This document shows, piece by piece, positions 1 through 7,884 of a stretch of DNA of 64,000 nt. The notes under the pieces are model-generated. The model had not been told where the DNA came from. It did no database searches and saw only the letters and a list, made by a program, of their open reading frames with translations. A program made the position numbers and the translations under genes. The first letter of the stretch is position 1; the number at the start of each line of letters is the position of its first letter. Source of the stretch: Paenibacillus sp. USDA918EY (GTDB lineage Bacteria > Bacillota > Bacilli > Paenibacillales > Paenibacillaceae). Where the stretch lies: NCBI RefSeq assembly GCF_009870825.1, contig NZ_WTWY01000007.1, positions 124,001 to 188,000 of the forward strand, read 5' to 3'.

Positions 1-913
1 ACTTTTGTTTTGCCTTATTCTCGTGTTAAGCGCCTGCAGCAGCAAAACCGGAGCCGACGGAAAAGTCGAAGGCAACGCGGCCGCGAAAGAAGCCGACTCC
101 GAAACGATCACCTATCAATCCGAAAACGGCCCCGTCGAGGTGCCGGCCCATCCGAAGCGTGTCGTGGTTCTGTCCTCCTTCGCCGGCAACGTCCTGTCTC
201 TGGGCGTCAACCTGGTCGGCGTCGACTCCTGGTCGAAAATGAACCCGAACTTCGAAAACAAGCTGAAAGACGCCCAGGAGGTTTCGGATGAAAATTTGGA
301 AAAAATCATCGAACTGAATCCCGACCTGATTATCGGACTGTCCAACATCAAAAACATCGATAAGCTGAAGCAAATCGCGCCGACGGTCACGTTTACGTAC
401 GGGAAAGTCGATTATTTGACGCAGCACCTGGAAATCGGCAAGCTGCTGAACAAGGAAAAAGAAGCTCAAGCATGGGTGGATGATTTCAAAAAACGCGCCG
501 ACGAAGCCGGCAAAGAAATCAAAGCCAAAATCGGCGACAAGGCTACCGTATCCGTCATCGAAACCTTCAACAAGCAGCTGTACGTGTATGGGGACAACTG
601 GGGCCGCGGCACTGAAATCCTGTATCAGCAAATGAAGCTGAACATGCCTGAAAAAGTGAAGGAAACCGCATTAAAAGAGGGCTACTACGCGCTTTCTCCC
701 GAAGTGCTGCCCGAATTCGCCGGCGACTACATCATTTTCAGCAAAGACCAGGACTCGGGCAACTCCCTCGAGGAAACGGAAACGTACAAAAATATCCCTG
801 CCGTTAAAAACGGCCACGTCTTCGTTGCGGACGCCAAAGCGTTCTATTTCAACGATCCGATCACGCTGGACTACCAGCTCGATTTCATTACAAAACATTT
901 TCTTGGGAAGTAG
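1..913 (+). CDS. Iron-siderophore ABC transporter substrate-binding lipoprotein (5' partial)
   Basis: Extracytoplasmic binding protein that delivers a ferric siderophore to the two permeases encoded directly downstream. The frame is open at the window edge and begins inside a signal peptide; the lipobox Leu-Ser-Ala-Cys follows immediately, so only the first residues and the start codon are missing. The mature part has the class III fold signature of FhuD/BtuF proteins: 'HPKRVVVL' near the start, then 'NPDLIIG'. Order and family match the Bacillus yfiY-yfiZ-yfhA layout (binding protein plus two permeases, no ATPase); that comparison is from memory. Substrate is inferred, not shown. Confidence 0.88.
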   Translation, partial: LLFCLILVLSACSSKTGADGKVEGNAAAKEADSETITYQSENGPVEVPAHPKRVVVLSSFAGNVLSLGVNLVGVDSWSKMNPNFENKLKDAQEVSDENLEKIIELNPDLIIGLSNIKNIDKLKQIAPTVTFTYGKVDYLTQHLEIGKLLNKEKEAQAWVDDFKKRADEAGKEIKAKIGDKATVSVIETFNKQLYVYGDNWGRGTEILYQQMKLNMPEKVKETALKEGYYALSPEVLPEFAGDYIIFSKDQDSGNSLEETETYKNIPAVKNGHVFVADAKAFYFNDPITLDYQLDFITKHFLGK

Positions 914-919
914 CGCATC

Positions 920-1927
920 ATGAACAAAGTGGCTGGACGTATCCCTTTCACCTATAAAATACTGACCGCGCTGCTGCTTTTGGCTGCCGTCTTCATCCTG
1001 TCGATGGTGGTCGGGGCCGCAGACATTTCGGTAAAAGATGTATGGCTCGCTTTAACAAGCAAGGAAGCCGGGGAAAAATTATCGATCATCCGCGAAATCC
1101 GGCTGCCGCGCGAAGTCGCGGCGATCTTCGTCGGAGCGGCGCTCGCCGTGGCCGGGGCGATCATGCAAGGCATGACGCGCAACCCGCTGGCCGATCCGGG
1201 CCTGCTCGGACTGACGGCCGGCGCCAATGCGGCGCTGGCGGTCACGCTGGCATTTCTGGCATCCGCCAATTACTACGGCCTGATGATCGCCTGCTTTATC
1301 GGCGCAGCCGCAGGCGCTGCGCTTGTCTTCGGGATCAGCGCCGTTAAAAGGGGCGGCTTCTCCCCGCTGCGCATCGTACTGGCCGGAGCGGCGATTTCCG
1401 CGTTTTTGAACGCCGTCGCGGACGGCGTAGGCATCACGTTCAAAAAATCCAAGGACGTATCGATGTGGACCTCCGGCGGCCTGATCGGCGCAAACTGGAG
1501 CCAGCTTCAGACCATCGTGCCCTTCATCGTCCTCGGCATCGTCGTTGCGCTGCTGCTGTCCAAGCAGCTGACGATCCTCAGCCTCAGCGAAGAGGTGGCC
1601 GTCGGGCTCGGCCAAAAGACCGCGCGGATCAAAGCGATTCTGTTCGTCGTGACGGTGCTTCTCGCGGGCGCGTCGGTCGCTCTCGTCGGCAGCCTGACCT
1701 TCCTTGGGCTGATGATTCCGCATATCGTGCGGGCCATCGTCGGCACCGATTACCGTTTTATAATACCGATGTCGGCCGCCCTGGGAGCCGCCTTCATGAT
1801 AATCGCCGATACACTCGCGCGAACGATCAGCGCTCCATACGAGGCTCCCGTCGTCGCCATCGTGGCGGTGCTCGGCCTGCCCTTCTTCCTGGTCATTGCG
1901 CGTAAAGGAGGGCGGGCAAACTTATGA
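920..1927 (+). CDS. FecCD-family iron-siderophore ABC permease, subunit 1
   Basis: Membrane subunit of the siderophore importer, 335 residues, with about nine or ten hydrophobic segments. Family hallmarks are visible: 'GAIMQGMTRNPLADPGLLG' in the first third and 'LTFLGLMIPHIVR' near the C-terminus, the segment that contacts the ATPase. It starts 6 bases after the binding-protein stop and its stop overlaps the start of the second permease, so the three genes are one operon. The missing ATPase must be supplied from elsewhere, as with the shared YusV/FhuC-type ATPases of Bacillus (established for that genus, inferred here). Confidence 0.93.
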   Translation: MNKVAGRIPFTYKILTALLLLAAVFILSMVVGAADISVKDVWLALTSKEAGEKLSIIREIRLPREVAAIFVGAALAVAGAIMQGMTRNPLADPGLLGLTAGANAALAVTLAFLASANYYGLMIACFIGAAAGAALVFGISAVKRGGFSPLRIVLAGAAISAFLNAVADGVGITFKKSKDVSMWTSGGLIGANWSQLQTIVPFIVLGIVVALLLSKQLTILSLSEEVAVGLGQKTARIKAILFVVTVLLAGASVALVGSLTFLGLMIPHIVRAIVGTDYRFIIPMSAALGAAFMIIADTLARTISAPYEAPVVAIVAVLGLPFFLVIARKGGRANL

Positions 1928-2931
1928 TACATCCGGCACTTATTCGGAAACAGCGGCTTATCCTGCTGATTCTGCTCATCCTTATCGCGCTGACGGCGAT
2001 CGTCAGCATGGGACTCGGTTATGCGTCCCTCTCCTTCGACCGGCTGATCCCGACGCTGCTTGGCCAAGGCACGTTCAAGGAAAATTTCGTGCTTTTCTCC
2101 GTGCGGCTGCCGCGGATCGTCATTACGCTGCTCGCAGGCATGGCTTTGGCGCTTTCCGGTTCGATTTTGCAGGGGATCACCCGCAACGACTTGGCGGACC
2201 CAGGCATCGTCGGCATCAACTCCGGCGCAGGCGTCGCCGTATCGCTGTTCTTTCTTTTTGCCCCGATAGAAGCCGGGTCGTTTATTTACCTGCTGCCCGT
2301 GATGGCTTTCGTGGGGGCGATGATTACGGCCTGCTTGATCTATGTTTGCTCCTACAGCCGTAAATCCGGACTGCAACCGGTGAGGATGGTGCTGATGGGC
2401 GTCGGCTTTTCCATGGCGCTTTCGGGGGTGATGGTCGTGCTGATCTCGTCCGCCGAACGGGAGAAGGTCGACTTCATCGCGAAGTGGATTGCCGGCAGCA
2501 TTTGGGGAACGGACTGGCCGTTTATTTGGGCGCTCCTGCCTTGGCTTGTGGTGCTGATTCCTTTTACGCTGTACAAGGCGAACAAGCTGAACATGCTGTC
2601 GCTAAGCGAACCTGTCGCCATCGGCGTCGGCGTGTCGCTGAATAAAGAACGCGTGGTGCTGCTGTTAACCGCCGTTGCGCTTGCGGCCTCCGCCGTTTCG
2701 GTCACCGGAGGGATCGCATTTATCGGGCTGATGGCGCCGCATATCGCCAAAGCGCTGGTCGGGCCGCGGAACCAATTGTTTATTCCGGTTGCGATTTTGA
2801 CCGGAGGTTGGCTGCTTGTGCTTGCCGATACGATCGGCCGCCAGCTCGCCGACCCGGACGGCCTGGCGGCGGGCATCGTGGTCGCCTTGATCGGCGCGCC
2901 GTATTTTATCTATTTGCTGCTGAAAAAGTAA
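1924..2931 (+). CDS. FecCD-family iron-siderophore ABC permease, subunit 2
   Basis: Second membrane subunit, also 335 residues, expected to pair with the upstream permease as a heterodimer. It carries the same landmarks in diverged form: 'GSILQGITRNDLADPGIVG' and 'IAFIGLMAPHIAKALVG'. The ATG overlaps the previous stop codon (ATGA), indicating translational coupling. The operon ends here at a strong intrinsic terminator. No ATP-binding gene follows. Confidence 0.93.
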   Translation: MIHPALIRKQRLILLILLILIALTAIVSMGLGYASLSFDRLIPTLLGQGTFKENFVLFSVRLPRIVITLLAGMALALSGSILQGITRNDLADPGIVGINSGAGVAVSLFFLFAPIEAGSFIYLLPVMAFVGAMITACLIYVCSYSRKSGLQPVRMVLMGVGFSMALSGVMVVLISSAEREKVDFIAKWIAGSIWGTDWPFIWALLPWLVVLIPFTLYKANKLNMLSLSEPVAIGVGVSLNKERVVLLLTAVALAASAVSVTGGIAFIGLMAPHIAKALVGPRNQLFIPVAILTGGWLLVLADTIGRQLADPDGLAAGIVVALIGAPYFIYLLLKK

Positions 2932-2947
2932 CAGGTTTTCTTATAGA

Positions 2948-2998
2948 AAAAGCTCAAGCAAGACGCGAATTCATTGCGCGGTCGCTTGAGCTTTTTTA
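2948..2998 (+). terminator. Intrinsic terminator of the siderophore operon
   Basis: Arms AAAGCTCAAGC and GCTTGAGCTTT flank a 24-base loop and run into a T tract, 16 bases after the last permease stop. Confidence 0.85.
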
Positions 2999-3037
2999 CA
3001 CCTGCTATGCTTGGGCATAGTACGCCCAATTTTTTCA

Positions 3038-3046
3038 TGCTATAAT
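3038..3046 (+). promoter_or_regulatory. Extended -10 promoter of the holin-like toxin
   Basis: TGC followed by a perfect TATAAT is an extended -10 element; no good -35 is seen, which extended promoters tolerate. Transcription would start near 3053 and give a toxin mRNA of about 255 nt ending at the terminator that begins at 3274. Confidence 0.7.
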
Positions 3047-3082
3047 TCTCGTAACGACAGATAGCTTATGGGCGGTCGGCTA

Positions 3083-3100
3083 ATCTCCCGGAAGGGAGGT
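3083..3100 (+). promoter_or_regulatory. Hairpin sequestering the toxin Shine-Dalgarno
   Basis: A 7-pair stem (ATCTCCC with GGGAGGT, one U-G pair) is closed by a GGAA tetraloop of the GNRA class. The 3' arm is the ribosome-binding site itself, so the SD is buried. This is a known feature of type I toxin mRNAs. Confidence 0.7.
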
Positions 3101-3107
3101 GATGCCC

Positions 3108-3191
3108 ATGGAGGTTAAGGACGCGCTAACCTTGATGATCAGCTTCGGCATGTTCATTCTTGCGCTGCTTACCTACTTGAAAAAGAAATAG
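3108..3191 (+). CDS. Putative holin-like type I toxin, 27 aa
   Basis: Tiny membrane peptide beginning MEVKDALTLMISFGM and ending in a lysine tail: a short polar N-terminus, one hydrophobic helix and a basic C-terminus. The 'L-M-I-S-F' core is characteristic of the putative holin-like toxin family (Hol_Tox) related to TxpA-type membrane toxins. An in-frame ATG also lies 6 bases upstream, but the SD (GGAGGTGA) spaces properly only for this start. It has its own promoter, a sequestered SD and its own terminator, and a convergent antisense unit overlaps its 3' end. Function is inferred from family and architecture; the peptide is too short for a homology argument alone. Confidence 0.75.
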   Translation: MEVKDALTLMISFGMFILALLTYLKKK

Positions 3192-3326
3192 ACCGCCCTC
3201 GCCAAAGGTATGCGGTCTACCATACATCTAGACACCTATTAAGCTGACCGCCCTTACAGCGGCTGTTGTGCAGAGAGTAAGGATGTTCCCGCATCCTTGC
3301 TCTTTGTTTATTTATACACGTCTTTA
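3178..3326 (-). ncRNA. Candidate antisense antitoxin RNA
   Basis: A minus-strand unit of about 150 nt converges on the toxin gene and is fully complementary to the last codons and 3' UTR of its mRNA. It is bounded by a promoter (3333-3361) and by an intrinsic terminator: TAGACCGC and GCGGTCTA arms (3219-3212 and 3196-3189 on this strand) followed by TTTCTTTTTC, which is the complement of the toxin's C-terminal lysine codons. No coding potential is seen. The RNA is predicted from these signals only. Confidence 0.6.
3274..3312 (+). terminator. Intrinsic terminator of the toxin mRNA
   Basis: A 12-pair stem (AGAGTAAGGATG with CATCCTTGCTCT, one U-G) has a 6-base loop and is followed by TTGTTTATTTAT. 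It lies 82 bases after the toxin stop. Confidence 0.75.
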
Positions 3327-3332
3327 CCATGT

Positions 3333-3361
3333 AGTATACCATCACGGCATGGAACATACAA
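3333..3361 (-). promoter_or_regulatory. Promoter of the antisense antitoxin RNA
   Basis: On the minus strand: TTGTAT, a 17-base spacer ending in TGG, then TATACT, so an extended -10 at ideal spacing. The start point would be near 3326. Confidence 0.6.
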
Positions 3362-3386
3362 TTCATTTGCCGTATTGGGGCCGCTG

Positions 3387-3821
3387 TTACCTTTGCATCG
3401 GCTCGATCCGGTACACGCCGGGTCTGCCGGGTTCATCGCGGATCACCCAGCCGTACGAAATGACGGACGCAAGGCGCTCCTTCTGTGCGGGAGTCAGCTC
3501 CGCGGTCACCGCTTCCTGTCCCGGTTCGCGGTTGACCTCCGGCTCGAAGCCGCAGGCGACCAAGATCCAGGAGCGAAGTCCGCCAAGGGTATTGTATTTG
3601 ATGGAATAACCGTTCGTTACCGCGGACTCGAACAACCCGGGTTCTGCGGCCGCCAATTCGGCCAATGCCTCATAATCGAATTCGAACATGCTCGTATCCT
3701 TCGGCAAATCGCGTTCGCGCACTCTGCGCAGCAGCTCCTCATCCTGCCAGCCGTACGCCCGGAGTCCTTCCAGCATTAACGCATCCCATTGGGACAGTTT
3801 GACGCGTTGGTTCTTATCCAT
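3387..3821 (-). CDS. Conserved hypothetical protein, 144 aa
   Basis: Soluble, acidic protein with no signal peptide or membrane segment. The N-terminus ('QWDALMLEGLRAYGW') is predicted helical and the middle holds an aromatic 'YNTLGGLRSWILVACGF' stretch. I do not recognise a domain. The start is supported by AGAGGTG 11 bases upstream. It lies just after the Opp operon on the same strand, with only 23 bases between the oppF stop and its own start on the far side, so it could be co-transcribed at the operon's end. Confidence 0.6.
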   Translation of the reverse strand: MDKNQRVKLSQWDALMLEGLRAYGWQDEELLRRVRERDLPKDTSMFEFDYEALAELAAAEPGLFESAVTNGYSIKYNTLGGLRSWILVACGFEPEVNREPGQEAVTAELTPAQKERLASVISYGWVIRDEPGRPGVYRIEPMQR

Positions 3822-3844
3822 GCTTTGTTCGCACCTCTTATCTC

Positions 3845-4732
3845 TTAATGATCTGCCACAAAGTGGCCCGGACTCACTTCACGCAGCTCAGGCACTTCGC
3901 CGTCTTTGGCTGTGGGCACCTCGTATTTCACGGCCATTTTTTCGTTTGCCGTGCGCGGATCGGGAATCGGGATGGACGACAGCAGCGCCTTCGTATATGG
4001 ATGAAGCGGGTTGTCGTACAGCTCGTCGCTTTCCGCCACTTCGACCAGGCGCCCTCTGTACATGACGCCGATCCGGTCGGAAATGTGGCGCACCATGGAC
4101 AAATCATGCGCGATAAACAAATACGTCAGCCCGAACTCCTCCTGCAAATCTTCCAGCATATTGACCACCTGCGCCTGCACGGACACGTCCAGCGCCGAGA
4201 TCGGTTCGTCGCATACGACGAAATCGGGACGAACGGAGAGCGCCCGCGCGATCGAAATCCGCTGCCGCTGCCCGCCGCTGAATTCATGCGGGAAACGGTA
4301 CAAATGCTCGCGTTTGAGCCCGACCTTTTCCAGCAAGCCGGCCACGAATTCTTTCCGTTCATCGGCTTTTTTATAAAGGCCGTGGATATCAAGCGGTTCC
4401 CCGATCAGGTCCAGCACGCTCATGCTCGGGTTCAACGAGGAATACGGGTCCTGAAAAATGGTCTGAATCCGCCGGCGGAACGGCTTGAGCTGCTTGTCCC
4501 GCAGCTTCGACAGGTTTTGCCCGTCAAAATGCACTTCCCCGTCCGTATAATCGTACAGCCGGATCAGGCAGCGGCCGACCGTCGATTTGCCGCTCCCGGA
4601 TTCGCCGACGAGGCCGAACGTCTCGCCCTTGCGGATTTGAAAGCTGACGCCGTCCACGGCTTTCAGCACCTCGCCGCCTTTCGTGAAATGTTTTTTCAGG
4701 TTTCGCACGTCAACCATGATCTTTTCGCTCAT
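3845..4732 (-). CDS. oppF: Oligopeptide/dipeptide ABC transporter ATP-binding protein (OppF/DppF type)
   Basis: Second ATPase of the peptide importer, 295 residues from the chosen ATG. Visible motifs are Walker [12 protein letters not shown], signature FSGGQRQRISIA, Walker B 'FVVCDEP' and the H-loop 'FIAHDLSMV'. The frame is open for 38 more codons upstream, but the ATG that overlaps the oppD stop (ATGA) has a GGAGGAAA site and aligns with the family start. Translational coupling to oppD is likely. Peptide rather than nickel transport is inferred from the whole operon. Confidence 0.92.
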   Translation of the reverse strand: MSEKIMVDVRNLKKHFTKGGEVLKAVDGVSFQIRKGETFGLVGESGSGKSTVGRCLIRLYDYTDGEVHFDGQNLSKLRDKQLKPFRRRIQTIFQDPYSSLNPSMSVLDLIGEPLDIHGLYKKADERKEFVAGLLEKVGLKREHLYRFPHEFSGGQRQRISIARALSVRPDFVVCDEPISALDVSVQAQVVNMLEDLQEEFGLTYLFIAHDLSMVRHISDRIGVMYRGRLVEVAESDELYDNPLHPYTKALLSSIPIPDPRTANEKMAVKYEVPTAKDGEVPELREVSPGHFVADH

Positions 4733-5742
4733 TGGCCTGTTTCCTCCTCCCCAAGCGCCTCTTTCAGCGTGCTCTTGTCCTGTACGAGCCAGCACAAGGA
4801 GCGGTGGCCTTCCCCAAGGTCCGCCGCAGGCGGCAGCTCCGAGCATTTGCCGAACGCGTACGGGCAGCGGTCTTGGAACGGGCAGCCGGGAGGCGGATCG
4901 ATCAGGTCCGGCGGCGAGCCTTCGATCGGCACGAGGCGCTCACGGTTTGCGCCTACGCGCTTCGGCAGCGAACGCAGCAGCCCTTGCGTGTACGGATGGC
5001 CGGTCCGGTAGAAAATATCCTCGACCGTTCCCTCCTCCATGACCATCCCCCCGTACATGACCACGACGCGGGAGCAGACCTGCGCAACGACGCCCAGGTC
5101 GTGGGTGATGAGCAGGACGGCCGTATCCGATTCTTCCTTCAGCTGCTTCAGCAAATCGAGGATTTGCGCCTGGATCGTCACGTCAAGCGCCGTCGTCGGT
5201 TCGTCGGCAATGAGCAGCTCCGGATTGCAGGAGAGCGCCATCGCGATCATGACCCGCTGACGCATCCCGCCGCTGAATTCATGCGGGTATTGCTTGACGC
5301 GGCGCTCCGGCTCGGTGATGCCGACTTTGCGCAGCATGTCCACCGCTTCCTGCAGCGCCTCTTTTTTGCCGAGTCCGCGGTGGCGGCGGATGACCTCCGC
5401 CATTTGAAAACCGATCGTCTTGACCGGATTGAGCGACGTCATCGGATCCTGAAACACCATCGCGATGCGGTTGCCCCGGAGCTTCCGCCACTCGCGTTCC
5501 GTCAGCCGGCCCAAATCCTCCCCTTGGAAACGGATTTCGCCTTCCGTGATTTTCCCCGGCGGCGCGATCAGCCCCATGACCGCCTTGGCCGTGACGCTTT
5601 TGCCGCTGCCGGATTCACCGACGATGCCGACCGTTTCGCCGGCGCCCACGTGAAAGCTGACGCCGCGCACCGCTTGGTTTTGCCCGTCCCTGGTTTGGAA
5701 TGAGACCTTGAGCCCATCGACGGTTAGCAGTTGTTTTGTCAT
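4729..5742 (-). CDS. oppD: Oligopeptide/dipeptide ABC transporter ATP-binding protein (OppD/DppD type)
   Basis: First ATPase of the importer, 337 residues. It shows Walker [13 protein letters not shown], signature [15 protein letters not shown], Walker B '[12 protein letters not shown]' and, near the C-terminus, the OppD-specific '[18 protein letters not shown]' cysteine segment that forms an iron-sulfur or metal site in this family. It sits between the oppC permease (38-base gap) and oppF (4-base overlap). Confidence 0.93.
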   Translation of the reverse strand: MTKQLLTVDGLKVSFQTRDGQNQAVRGVSFHVGAGETVGIVGESGSGKSVTAKAVMGLIAPPGKITEGEIRFQGEDLGRLTEREWRKLRGNRIAMVFQDPMTSLNPVKTIGFQMAEVIRRHRGLGKKEALQEAVDMLRKVGITEPERRVKQYPHEFSGGMRQRVMIAMALSCNPELLIADEPTTALDVTIQAQILDLLKQLKEESDTAVLLITHDLGVVAQVCSRVVVMYGGMVMEEGTVEDIFYRTGHPYTQGLLRSLPKRVGANRERLVPIEGSPPDLIDPPPGCPFQDRCPYAFGKCSELPPAADLGEGHRSLCWLVQDKSTLKEALGEEETGQ

Positions 5743-5780
5743 CTTGGTTTCTCACTCCTTCATCGCCTTACGCCGGCGGT

Positions 5781-6626
5781 TTATCTTTTGCCAAGCTTCG
5801 GTTCGAGACCGATCCGCAGAATATCGCCAAGAATATTGAAGCAAAGCACGGTCACAAAAATAAGCAAGCCCGGGAACAGCGCCATATACGGCGCGTTGAC
5901 CACGTAACCCTGCGCCCCGTTCAGCATGCTGCCCCATGTCGCATCCGGCGCCTGTACGCCAAAGCCCAAAAAGCTAAGGGACGACTCCATCATGATCGCC
6001 GAAGCGATGTTGTTGGTGGCGCTGACGATGATGACCGATAAAAGTCCGGGCAAAATATGCTTCCAAATGATCCCGAATGCACTCTGGCCCGACGCCTTGG
6101 CGTACAGGACATATTCCCTCTCCTTCAGCGCCATCGTCTCCGCCCGGACGACCCGGGCGATGCTCATCCACATCAGCAGTGAAATGATGACGATGATGTT
6201 GCCTACGCTCGGTTTTAAATACACGCTGAGCAGCAGCAGGATCAGGAAAGACGGAATCGACATAACGATATCGAGCAAACGCATCAGCAGGCTGTCAAGC
6301 CATCCGCCGAAATATCCGCTGATAATACCGACCGTTACGCCGATGACCGTTGCAAAAATCATGGACAGAAAACCGACGGACAGCGAAACTCTGCCGCCGT
6401 AAAGCGCCCTCGTGAACGTATCCCGCCCGTAATCGTCGGTGCCGAACCAATGCGCCTTGCTTGGCGGCTTGAGCCGCTCCAGCGCATTGATCTGGTTCGG
6501 ATCCTTGGAGGACAGAAACGCAAAGATCGCGGCCAGCGCGATGATGAATAATAGAATGACGGCGGCGATCCCCAGCTTGTTTCCTTTAAGCTCACGGGCA
6601 ACATTTATCCATTTACTCCGTTTCAT
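5781..6626 (-). CDS. oppC: Peptide ABC transporter permease (OppC/DppC type)
   Basis: Inner-membrane subunit of 281 residues with about six hydrophobic segments. The N-terminal OppC domain contains 'AHWFGTDDYGRDTFTR', a family hallmark, and the EAA loop reads 'EYVLYAKASGQSAFGIIWKHILP'. The start lies 4 bases after the oppB stop, so B and C are tightly coupled. It ends in 'GDILRIGLEPKLGKR', typical for this family. Confidence 0.93.
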   Translation of the reverse strand: MKRSKWINVARELKGNKLGIAAVILLFIIALAAIFAFLSSKDPNQINALERLKPPSKAHWFGTDDYGRDTFTRALYGGRVSLSVGFLSMIFATVIGVTVGIISGYFGGWLDSLLMRLLDIVMSIPSFLILLLLSVYLKPSVGNIIVIISLLMWMSIARVVRAETMALKEREYVLYAKASGQSAFGIIWKHILPGLLSVIIVSATNNIASAIMMESSLSFLGFGVQAPDATWGSMLNGAQGYVVNAPYMALFPGLLIFVTVLCFNILGDILRIGLEPKLGKR

Positions 6627-6630
6627 GAGA

Positions 6631-7584
6631 TCACCTCGATGTTGTTTTAATTCTCGGATCGACGATGCCGTATAAAATATCCGCGAGTAAATTACCCAGG
6701 ATCAAGAGAACCGACGAAAACAGCGTAATGCCCATAATGATCGGGTAATCCATGCCCTTGACGGCCGTCATGCCAAGTGAGCCGATGCCCGGCCACGAAA
6801 ATACCGTTTCGGTAACGATCGCCCCGGCAACCAGATCGCCCAAAGACATGCCGACCAGCGTAATGACCGGCAGCACGACGTGTTTCAGCACATGCCGGAA
6901 CAAAATGATCCGTTTGGCCGAACCGAAAGCGTATTGGATTTGCACATAGTCTTCTTTCAACTGGCTGATCGTGCTGGAACGGATATACCGTACATAGACC
7001 GTTAAAAAGCCGATCGCCAGCACCGTACAAGGCAATATGCCGTGCCTGATGACGTCAAGCGCGGAATTCATGCCGATCGTGCGCATCCCCATGCTTGGCA
7101 GCCAGTGCATTTTAATGGAGAAAAAGTACATCAGCAAAATCGCCACCCAAAAAAGAGGAAGCGAAATGCCGATGTACGCGACCATGTTGACCAGCTTGTC
7201 CACCCAGCGGTTGCGGTTGGCTCCCGCGACCAAACCGAGCGGGATCGCCAAAATGACGGCCAGCGCAATCGCCGATCCCATGAGTCCGGCCGTTGCGGGC
7301 AAGCGCTCCAAAATCTGCCCCAGCACCGGTTTATGGTTCACGAGCGAATAGCCGAAATTCCCCGTCAAACAATTTTTGAGCCATATGAAATATTGAATGT
7401 ATGCAGGCTTGTCCAAGCCGAGATTATGCCTGACGCGTTCAATGTCCGCCGCATGCATATTCGGTGTAACAAAAGAACGCACGGGGTCCCCGGGCGCCGC
7501 TTTCACCAAAATGAAGCAGACGATCGACACAAAAAACAGCATCGGCACGGTTTGCAACAATCTTCTGACGATCAGTCTTTTCAT
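6631..7584 (-). CDS. oppB: Peptide ABC transporter permease (OppB/DppB type)
   Basis: Membrane subunit of 317 residues. The start MKRLIVRRLLQTVPMLFFVS and the following 'KAAPGDPV' are typical of DppB/OppB, and the C-terminus reads 'LLADILYGIVDPRIK'. About six membrane segments are evident. It is separated from the binding-protein gene upstream by 300 bases that hold a strong hairpin, so it is probably expressed at a lower level than oppA from the same transcript or from an internal promoter. Confidence 0.93.
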   Translation of the reverse strand: MKRLIVRRLLQTVPMLFFVSIVCFILVKAAPGDPVRSFVTPNMHAADIERVRHNLGLDKPAYIQYFIWLKNCLTGNFGYSLVNHKPVLGQILERLPATAGLMGSAIALAVILAIPLGLVAGANRNRWVDKLVNMVAYIGISLPLFWVAILLMYFFSIKMHWLPSMGMRTIGMNSALDVIRHGILPCTVLAIGFLTVYVRYIRSSTISQLKEDYVQIQYAFGSAKRIILFRHVLKHVVLPVITLVGMSLGDLVAGAIVTETVFSWPGIGSLGMTAVKGMDYPIIMGITLFSSVLLILGNLLADILYGIVDPRIKTTSR

Positions 7585-7764
7585 GCTTTTAGTCCCCTAG
7601 CTTAACATCCTGATTTGAAATATGCCTACTGGAGAATCGATTTCATCATACCGTTAGCAGCTTTAATCAATACGATAGATAGAGCAAAACGGTTCTATTT
7701 GTCTATATATCGTTTCGTTATCGCATGTTTAATCCATTATGAAATTGATTCTGACGGCAGTTGA

Positions 7765-7824
7765 AAAAAATAAAGCTGGTTCCGGCACCGGAAGGCGGGT
7801 TCTCCCGCCGAGTCCGATGCCGGA
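7765..7824 (-). terminator. Hairpin between oppA and oppB (terminator or attenuator)
   Basis: Nested stems TCCGGCA/TGCCGGA (7781-7787 with 7818-7824), CGGA/TCCG and GGCGGG/CCCGCC form one long hairpin. On the minus strand it is followed, about 10 bases later, by TTTATTTTTTT. Partial termination or 3'-end protection here would favour the binding protein over the membrane subunits. Confidence 0.65.
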
Positions 7825-7884
7825 TGACCGGCCCTCATTGTCGTCTATCTTCCCGGGCTTGACGGCCCGGATTCGAGTGAAACC

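Larger units (their letters stand above)
3070..3253 (+). repeat. Long-range complementary segments in the toxin mRNA
   Basis: GGGCGGTCGGCT (3070-3081), upstream of the SD, can pair with AGCTGACCGCCC (3242-3253) over 12 positions with one G-U. The first 8 bases can alternatively pair with GACCGCCC at 3191-3198, which overlaps the stop codon. Two competing partners for one 5' segment suggest a 5'-3' closed, translationally inert mRNA that can refold. Confidence 0.6.
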
